This document shows positions 6,025 through 10,599 of a DNA stretch of 10,599 nt, piece by piece (position 1 is the first letter of the stretch; each line of letters opens with the position of its first letter). The translations under genes and the position numbers were made by a program. Origin of the DNA: an uncultured Sulfurovum sp. (GTDB lineage: Bacteria > Campylobacterota > Campylobacteria > Campylobacterales > Sulfurovaceae); assembly GCA_902727905.1 (NCBI GenBank), contig CACVAR010000017.1, positions 1 to 10,599 on the forward strand. Reading direction: 5' to 3'. The notes beneath the pieces were generated by a model, which was not told the DNA's origin, made no database searches, and worked only from the letters and a program-made list of their open reading frames with translations.

Positions 6025-7203
6025 TTAATTATTCATTGATGTAGGCATACTTTCTACATAGAGTGATTGAGATGGAAAAGCAAACTCAGACTTATTATCT
6101 TCTACAATCTTCATGATTTTTAAATTTACATCTTCTTTTATCTCCATATATTTCGCCCAGTTTGCTGTACTTGTAAAGGTGTAAATAAATATGCCTAAGG
6201 AACTATCATCAAAAGAGCTAAAGTTTACTAGCATGGTCTCCTTTTGTGCTATCCCCTCATGAGTCCGTAACATGGTTTTAATATCTGTTAAAATATTTTC
6301 CATTTGTTCACTACTCGTATTATAGGTTAGTCCAATTGTCATTTTAATACGTCGTACGCCTCGTCGTGAAAAGTTTTGTATGGGACTGTTGGCAATAACT
6401 TGATTAGGTAGCGTAATAAGCGATTTTCCAAAAGCACGAATTTTTGTGGTACGCATACCAATGTCCTCTACTGTTCCTTCGACATCACCAATCTTTATCC
6501 ATTCTCCAATACGAATTGACTTGTCAAGTAGCAAAGCAATAGAGCCAAAAAGATTGGCAGCAGTATCTTTAGCTGCTAGTGCAAAGGCTAACCCACCAAT
6601 CCCTAAACCAGCTACCAGTCCTGCAACATTAATTCCCCAGTACTGTAAGATAGTACCCAAGGCAACAGCTAAAATGACCCCTCGTATAATGGTTAATATA
6701 AAGTTACCCATCTCATAGGATAATGCAGGGTTAAAGCGTTCTGTAAAGTGATATACAGCACCTCTTAGTGCATGAACTAAAGCATAGATAGCCCAAAAGA
6801 CATTAAAGAGTACCATGGTATCAATAAATTTTTTAATAAATGGTGTATCAATGTCTAAAAGTGCAAAAAATAGACGAAAACCAATGGTTAGAAAAACAAA
6901 AGAGAGAGGTCCTTTTAATGCTGAGAGAATACGGTCATCATAGTAGTTTTTAGTACGCTTGGTAAGTGGTTGTAACACTTTAATGACTAGCGTAGCAAAA
7001 AGTTTACGTAAAGTAAAAAATATAATGAGTGAAGCAATAGCTGCAATGATATTACCAAGAGGTAAAGAGCCATAGTGTTCACTTAAAAATGCTGCATCTC
7101 CACGTTGGTAGAGTTCTTTTAATAAGTTTTGCACATAAGGAACAAAATTAATGTCAACTTTCTCAATAATTACATCGGTGTTGGTATTATTATTTTCAGT
7201 CAT
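6025..7203 (-). CDS. Small-conductance mechanosensitive channel, MscS family
   Basis: MscS-family channels in the inner membrane open under membrane tension and release solutes on osmotic downshock. The 392-residue protein is longer than E. coli MscS (286). A non-membrane N-terminal stretch (1-46) is followed by predicted helices at about 48-72, 97-117, 127-150 and 168-190, then the glycine/alanine-patterned pore helix (about 192-222) containing AGLVAGLGIGGLAFALAAKD. The adjoining beta domain has the family signature from DKSIRIGEWIKIGD through VEGTVEDIGMRTTKIR to LPNQVIANSPIQNFSRR (227-281). A C-terminal alpha/beta domain (about 285-385) completes the vestibule. The extra N-terminal helices make it a larger subfamily member, so I give no gene symbol. 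The ATG has GTGGGA just upstream as a possible ribosome site. It diverges from the DUF3108 gene and lies upstream of der on the same strand. Confidence 0.94.
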   Translation of the reverse strand: MTENNNTNTDVIIEKVDINFVPYVQNLLKELYQRGDAAFLSEHYGSLPLGNIIAAIASLIIFFTLRKLFATLVIKVLQPLTKRTKNYYDDRILSALKGPLSFVFLTIGFRLFFALLDIDTPFIKKFIDTMVLFNVFWAIYALVHALRGAVYHFTERFNPALSYEMGNFILTIIRGVILAVALGTILQYWGINVAGLVAGLGIGGLAFALAAKDTAANLFGSIALLLDKSIRIGEWIKIGDVEGTVEDIGMRTTKIRAFGKSLITLPNQVIANSPIQNFSRRGVRRIKMTIGLTYNTSSEQMENILTDIKTMLRTHEGIAQKETMLVNFSSFDDSSLGIFIYTFTSTANWAKYMEIKEDVNLKIMKIVEDNKSEFAFPSQSLYVESMPTSMNN

Positions 7204-7253
7204 TTTCCCACTTTTACTGCGTATTTATTAAGTATTATTTTATCTAAAAAAAT

Positions 7254-7309
7254 TGATATAATACTTCATTAAATCACAGTTGTTCCACATAACTATGATT
7301 AAATATACT
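7254..7309 (+). promoter_or_regulatory. Promoter region of the DUF3108 gene
   Basis: TGATATAAT (7254-7262) is a perfect extended -10 box that would start transcription near 7269 and give a leader of about 64 bases. A second -10-like TATACT (7304-7309) lies closer to the gene and would give a leader of about 17 bases. Which is used cannot be decided. The mscS promoter must lie in the same 129-base divergent gap; a TAAAAT on the minus strand (7242-7237) is a weak candidate. Confidence 0.5.
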
Positions 7310-7323
7310 TATAAAAATCATAG
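7272..7323 (+). repeat. Three spaced copies of an AATCAYAG element (direct, inverted, direct)
   Basis: AATCACAG (7272-7279), CTATGATT (7293-7300, the same element inverted) and AATCATAG (7316-7323) have centres 21 and 23 bp apart, about two helical turns each. The middle copy can pair with the first (AATCACAGTT / AACTATGATT, 9 of 10) or perfectly with the third, whose last two bases are also the first two of the AGAGGA ribosome site. This could be a set of protein-binding sites or a leader with alternative hairpins. Confidence 0.45.
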
Positions 7324-7332
7324 AGGAATATT

Positions 7333-8073
7333 ATGAAAAAAATATTAATATTGTTGAACACCTTGTTTCTGACTTCTTTACTTCATGCCGAAACAATTAA
7401 AGCAGACTTTAAAGTTGAATTTGGGATTATTGGTGAAATTGGAATTGCGAATGCAGCGTTAACTAAAGATGAAAACTATTATGAAATAAAAGTAAAGTTA
7501 AAAGCAACAGGTATAGCAGATACACTCTCAGGAGGCAGAAAAGAAGAGCATGTTTCTAAAGGGCATATTGAGGATGGTATGATGGTATCCGATTATTATC
7601 AAGTGACAAAGTCACATGGGTCTAAAATGACAACGAAGCTTTATAGTATAAATCATAAAGAAAAAACAGTTACAAAAGATTATAAGCGTTGGAAAAATGG
7701 TGCATTAACTGTTGATGAAGAAAGCACTTTAGATTTTTATTCTGCTGATGATTTGTTAACTTTGTATTTTAATTTAGACAGCAAGATATTGAATAAAGAG
7801 AAAAGTAAACTATATGTATTTAAAGCCGTAGGTGCTGAAAAACAAAAAGGTAAAATTGAAGTTGCTATTCCAAAAAAATCTCAAATTAAAGATTATAAAG
7901 ATACTTTAGGAGAGTCTGATGACTCTTGGTATGCCAAAGCCATTGTTTATCAAGATATTTTTTCCAGTGACAAAGGAGAGTTGTTGTTACGTATTGGGAA
8001 TGATGGTCTTACACAAAAAGCTGTACTAAAAGATTTGATATTCTTTGGAGATATTCGAGCTGAGAAAATATAA
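7333..8073 (+). CDS. Secreted DUF3108 domain protein
   Basis: The 246-residue product begins MKKILILLNTLFLTSLLHA and has a clear signal peptide with a probable cleavage site LHA|ET after residue 19, so it should act in the periplasm. The mature part fits the DUF3108 family, whose biochemical role is not established. It starts with a strand-rich segment (ADFKVEFGIIGEIGIANAAL, 24-43), then YYEIKVKLKATG and the GG.K.EH loop. YKRWKNG, DFYSADDLLTLYFNLD (144-159), a lysine-rich central part and a C-terminal LLLRIGNDGLTQKAVLKDL follow. The alternating polar/hydrophobic strands suggest an antiparallel beta barrel or sheet. No cysteines and no lipobox are present. AGAGGA at 7322-7327 supports the ATG at 7333. 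The gene is monocistronic, diverging from mscS and converging on the M23 peptidase gene, with a shared terminator in between. The family call is from remembered pattern and moderately strong. Confidence 0.88.
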   Translation: MKKILILLNTLFLTSLLHAETIKADFKVEFGIIGEIGIANAALTKDENYYEIKVKLKATGIADTLSGGRKEEHVSKGHIEDGMMVSDYYQVTKSHGSKMTTKLYSINHKEKTVTKDYKRWKNGALTVDEESTLDFYSADDLLTLYFNLDSKILNKEKSKLYVFKAVGAEKQKGKIEVAIPKKSQIKDYKDTLGESDDSWYAKAIVYQDIFSSDKGELLLRIGNDGLTQKAVLKDLIFFGDIRAEKI

Positions 8074-8075
8074 AG

Positions 8076-8109
8076 TTAAAAAGTTACTTCCTTGGAGGTA
8101 ACTTTTTAA
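8076..8109. terminator. Bidirectional intrinsic terminator between the DUF3108 and M23 genes
   Basis: TTAAAAAGTTACTTCC (8076-8091) and GGAGGTAACTTTTTAA (8094-8109) are inverted repeats with a single G-U position, separated by TT; a four-base or larger loop forms at the tip. The A-run on one side and T-run on the other make it a terminator in both directions. It starts 2 bases after the DUF3108 stop and includes the last codons and stop of the M23 gene. Confidence 0.85.
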
Positions 8110-9286
8110 AACAGTTTAGACATTTACTACTCTCTTTTTTAATAATACTTGATTTTCGTGCTTTTGTTTCTTGAAATTGTGGTCGGTAATGACGAACCAG
8201 TTTACGTAGTCTTTGATAGGCTTTTCCTTTTATTTTTACTACTTTAGCTGATTGTTTCTTGACGTATCGAGCAGGATTAACAGCTCGACCTTTTTTATAA
8301 AGCCCAAAATGTAAGTGAGGACCTGTACTTTTTCCTGAAGTACCAACATATCCTATGGTTTTACCTTGTCCAACATATGTTCCTCTATTTACACCTTTAG
8401 CATAACCTCTCATATGTGCATAGAGGGTTTTAAGTCCGTTGGCATGTTGAATTTCAATGGTTCGTCCGTAACCACCTTTCCAACCTTTATAGACAACACG
8501 TCCTTTTGAAGAAGCAACAATACGTGAACCAGAACGGGCAGCATAATCAATACCTAAATGAGGACGGTAACGTTTATGAATAGGATGATAACGTCTATGG
8601 GTAAATCGACTAGAAATTCTTTTCATATTTGGAACAGGGCGAATGAAACGCGTTGTATAGGTACGTTTGTACTGTGTCCCTAGTGAGTCATAGTATTTTT
8701 CATTATCCATTAAGAAGCCATAAAAAGGTTTCCCTTTAATCTCAATTAAACAAGCATCAATTTGTGGACTGGTATACGGTTTGTTATTTCTATAACGTTG
8801 CGTATAAAAAAGGATGATTCTATCACCCTTTCTCATTTTATGAAAAGGAATACTTTTTGAGTAAACTTCTTCTAGCTCTTTTCCATAATACCAGGTTTTA
8901 GTAGCTTTATATAAATCTTTTTTAAAACCATGTTTCATCTTAATTGAAATGGTTCTTTCTATAAGCTGGTAAGGAATTTCTACATATTTATAGCCATAAC
9001 CTTTTTTAGAGTTTTTAAGTTGTAGCATTAATTCATCAGAAACAGGAATATTGATGGTGTCAATTTTTCCTTTTTTTCTGTTAATACTATAACTTTGTCC
9101 AGCTCTTATCTCTTGAATAAGTTCTTTATCTTCTTTATGCATATTGTAATAAACTTTTTGAGGAATACCATGCTTTTTTAGAAAACCTAAGAAAGTTAGT
9201 TTATTACTCCATTTGTATTCTTTAGCAGTAATATTTTGGGTAAATAGAAGGAGAGTAAGAAGTATAAGTAGTGATTTTATGGGCAT
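8084..9286 (-). CDS. Secreted M23 peptidoglycan metallopeptidase, Csd3/HdpA-like
   Basis: The 400-residue protein has a signal peptide (hydrophobic residues 5-16, probable cleavage ITA|KE after 21). It continues with a two-part N-terminal region (about 25-205) and a LytM/M23 zinc peptidase domain (about 220-340). The domain carries HLGID (His243, Asp247), YAHM (His291) and HLHF (His324, His326). His243, Asp247 and His326 are the expected zinc ligands; His291 and His324 are catalytic. Length and layout match H. pylori Csd3/HdpA (about 403 residues) and Campylobacter Pgp3, periplasmic D,D-carboxy/endopeptidases that relax peptidoglycan cross-links and set helical cell shape. In that family the N-terminal region can block the active site. 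The tail beyond 345 is very basic and contains CLNC (389-392). The ribosome site is weak. The gene diverges from the permease gene across a palindromic promoter region. The M23 call is certain; the Csd3 orthology is probable. Confidence 0.94.
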   Translation of the reverse strand: MPIKSLLILLTLLLFTQNITAKEYKWSNKLTFLGFLKKHGIPQKVYYNMHKEDKELIQEIRAGQSYSINRKKGKIDTINIPVSDELMLQLKNSKKGYGYKYVEIPYQLIERTISIKMKHGFKKDLYKATKTWYYGKELEEVYSKSIPFHKMRKGDRIILFYTQRYRNNKPYTSPQIDACLIEIKGKPFYGFLMDNEKYYDSLGTQYKRTYTTRFIRPVPNMKRISSRFTHRRYHPIHKRYRPHLGIDYAARSGSRIVASSKGRVVYKGWKGGYGRTIEIQHANGLKTLYAHMRGYAKGVNRGTYVGQGKTIGYVGTSGKSTGPHLHFGLYKKGRAVNPARYVKKQSAKVVKIKGKAYQRLRKLVRHYRPQFQETKARKSSIIKKESSKCLNCFKKLPPRK

Positions 9287-9296
9287 ATAAAAGATC

Positions 9297-9317
9297 TTTG
9301 TTTAAATTTTAAACAAA
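9297..9317. promoter_or_regulatory. 21-bp near-perfect palindrome in the M23/permease divergent promoter
   Basis: TTTGTTTAAA (9297-9306) and TTTAAACAAA (9308-9317) are perfect 10-bp inverted repeats around one central T. The site lies 10 bases upstream of the M23 start codon and abuts a minus-strand -10 candidate TAAAAT (9322-9317), so a bound protein would cover the M23 transcript start. It looks like an operator for a dimeric regulator. Its AT-richness in an AT-rich genome is a caution, but ten matched pairs in a row is a lot for a chance event. Confidence 0.45.
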
Positions 9318-9343
9318 TTTTAACTGAAAGCTTCTTATATAAA

Positions 9344-9354
9344 TATGATAAAAT
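9344..9354 (+). promoter_or_regulatory. Probable -10 region of the permease-kdsA operon
   Basis: The overlapping boxes TATGAT (9344-9349) and TAAAAT (9349-9354) lie in a run of A/T with no clear -35. A transcript starting near 9356-9361 would exclude the ATG at 9345 and still include the AAAAGG ribosome site before TTG 9378. Exact position is uncertain. Confidence 0.35.
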
Positions 9355-9377
9355 TTCAAAAAATTAAAAGGTTTTCT

Positions 9378-10280
9378 TTGAAAAAATATATTTTAGGCAT
9401 GGACAGAGGTATTTTGTTTATGCTTTTAGCATCACTCTCTTTTGCTTTCATGGGTGGATTTGCTAAAGTCGTTTCAGAAACCTTACCTCCTGTAGAAGTT
9501 GCTTTTTTTAGAAATATATTTGGTGTTGTTTTAGTAGGTTTATCTATTTATAAAGTACCATTAAAGCAGAGTGGTGGAAGATTTTTACTCTTGATGTTTC
9601 GTGGTTCAATGGGCTTTGCTGCTTTGTTGGCTTATTTTTATTTGATTGCTCATATCCCTTTAGGTGATGCCATTACCTACAATAAAACATCTCCTATTTT
9701 TGTCGCTATTTTTGCTTATTTATTTTTAAATGAAAAGTTAGGAAAAGGGGCATTATTTGCAATTGTACTTGGATTCATAGGTATTTTATTTGTAGCACAA
9801 CCTGTAGGTGGCTCATTTGACAAATATGATATGTTAGGAATATTTTCAGGCATTGGAGCTGCATTAGCCTACACTTCCATTAGAGAGCTACGTAAGTATT
9901 ATGATACTCGTGCCATTGTTATGTCTTTTATGGGTATTGGAACTTTAGCCCCTCTCATATTGATGTTAGTTACCCCTTACATAACTGTTTCTTCTGATTT
10001 AGATTGGATGTTTGCTGAATTTGTCATGCCTGAAGGCATTATATGGTTTTATGTTACAGCTGTTGGGGTTTTCGCAACTATTTCACAACTTCTTATGACC
10101 AAAGCTTATGAACTAACGAAAGCAGGGATAGTAGGAACCATCTCTTATACAAATATTGTTTTTGGTGTATTAATAGGTATATCCTTAGGTGATGCTCTAC
10201 CGAATATTTGGACATTTTTGGGTATAATTTTGGTTATAAGTTCTGGGCTTTTGGTAGCTCTTGCTAAAGATAAAAAATAG
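9378..10280 (+). CDS. DMT superfamily permease with two EamA domains
   Basis: This is an inner-membrane transporter of the drug/metabolite superfamily, with about ten helices formed by two EamA repeats (about residues 10-142 and 152-298 of the 300-residue product). Visible landmarks are the first helix GILFMLLASLSFAFMGGFAK, FFRN with a conserved Arg at the end of helix 2, FLNEKLG closing the first repeat, and the second-repeat segment TKAYELTKAGIVGTISYTN. The substrate cannot be read from the sequence; relatives export amino acids, nucleosides or other metabolites. I chose TTG at 9378 (protein MKKYILGMDRG) because AAAAGG ends 6 bases before it. An in-frame ATG at 9345 would give 311 residues but lacks a good ribosome site and lies in the likely -10 region; the ATG at 9399 has AGG too close. 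kdsA follows after 8 bases, so the two are surely co-transcribed. Confidence 0.92.
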   Translation: MKKYILGMDRGILFMLLASLSFAFMGGFAKVVSETLPPVEVAFFRNIFGVVLVGLSIYKVPLKQSGGRFLLLMFRGSMGFAALLAYFYLIAHIPLGDAITYNKTSPIFVAIFAYLFLNEKLGKGALFAIVLGFIGILFVAQPVGGSFDKYDMLGIFSGIGAALAYTSIRELRKYYDTRAIVMSFMGIGTLAPLILMLVTPYITVSSDLDWMFAEFVMPEGIIWFYVTAVGVFATISQLLMTKAYELTKAGIVGTISYTNIVFGVLIGISLGDALPNIWTFLGIILVISSGLLVALAKDKK

Positions 10281-10288
10281 GAATAGAT

Positions 10289-10599
10289 ATGAAATTAATA
10301 GCTGGACCATGTGTACTAGAGAGTCGTGATAATGTAATGCGAATTGCAGAGTCTTTAAATAAGTATCATGAAGATTGTACAAAAGATTTTTATTTTAAAG
10401 CAAGTTTTGACAAAGCAAACAGAACTTCATTAGATTCTTTTAGAGGACCAGGCTTAGATGAAGGTTTAAAACTACTTCAAGAAGTGAAAGAACAATTTGG
10501 TTATAAAATTTTGACAGATGTTCATGACTATACACAGCCAGCGAGTGCTGCTGAAGTAGCAGATGTACTTCAAATACCTGCTTTTTTATGTCGTCAAAC
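10289..10599 (+). CDS. kdsA: 3-deoxy-8-phosphooctulonate synthase KdsA, N-terminal part
   Basis: KdsA condenses phosphoenolpyruvate with D-arabinose 5-phosphate to make Kdo 8-phosphate, the precursor of the Kdo in the inner core of lipopolysaccharide. The first 103 codons are in the window; the gene continues beyond it. Recognisable motifs are IAGPCVLES (residues 4-12), FKASFDKANRTS (36-47), SFRGPGL.EGL (50-60), ILTDVHD (74-80) and DVLQIPAFLCRQ (92-103). Cys8 in GPC is the position of the metal-ligand cysteine of class II, metal-dependent enzymes such as that of Aquifex aeolicus; class I enzymes such as E. coli's have Asn there. The ATG at 10289 is preceded by AGGA (10279-10282), which overlaps the TAG stop of the permease, a tight arrangement suggesting translational coupling. 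Assignment is very secure. Confidence 0.97.
   Translation, partial: MKLIAGPCVLESRDNVMRIAESLNKYHEDCTKDFYFKASFDKANRTSLDSFRGPGLDEGLKLLQEVKEQFGYKILTDVHDYTQPASAAEVADVLQIPAFLCRQ

Noticed and set aside
6446..6718. 90-codon plus-strand open frame opposite mscS
   Set aside because: Proline/serine/alanine-rich shadow of the glycine/alanine-rich MscS pore region.
10197..10382. 61-codon minus-strand open frame across the permease-kdsA junction
   Set aside because: Opposite two secure genes, with no ribosome site or recognisable content.
1..10599. Search for CRISPR arrays, tRNA or rRNA genes, insertion sequences, integrases and toxin-antitoxin pairs
   Set aside because: Genes are tightly packed core genes with gaps under 150 bases, and none of these signatures was seen in any gap.

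Overview
The window looks like a stretch of ordinary chromosome from a Campylobacterota (epsilonproteobacterial) species, probably a free-living relative of Sulfurimonas or Sulfurovum. The reasons are the strongly AT-rich DNA, the H. pylori-like glutamate racemase, a Der GTPase with GTTID in its second G domain, a Csd3/HdpA-type peptidoglycan peptidase, a cysteine-type KdsA, and promoters with a good -10 box but little -35. The genus is inference. I see no mobile element, CRISPR array, tRNA or rRNA.

Layout. 1-970 (+): the 3' end of rho, then murI. 965-1930 (-): trpS, converging on murI so that the two stop codons abut. 2076-2498 (+): a small secreted protein of unknown function, closed by a good intrinsic terminator. 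2612-4489 (+): a membrane-anchored GGDEF-EAL protein with its own possible promoter. 4525-7203 (-): mscS (upstream) and der (downstream), with an extended -10 promoter and a GC-richer hairpin leader in front of der. 7333-8073 (+): a secreted DUF3108 protein. 8084-9286 (-): an M23 peptidase converging on it across a shared bidirectional terminator. 9378-10599 (+): a DMT/EamA permease followed 8 bases later by kdsA, which runs off the window.

Most of the genes serve the cell envelope: MurI makes D-glutamate for peptidoglycan, the M23 enzyme trims peptidoglycan, KdsA makes the Kdo precursor for lipopolysaccharide, MscS protects against osmotic downshock, and two secreted proteins have no known role. 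The rest are core information genes (rho, trpS, der) and one c-di-GMP signalling protein.

I found no clearly new multi-gene system. The signals most worth a second look are non-coding: mutually exclusive hairpins in the der leader, a 21-bp near-perfect palindrome in the M23/permease divergent promoter, and three spaced copies of an 8-bp element in front of the DUF3108 gene. The small secreted protein beside the GGDEF-EAL gene is the best candidate for an undescribed protein-level partnership, although a terminator between them argues against one simple operon.
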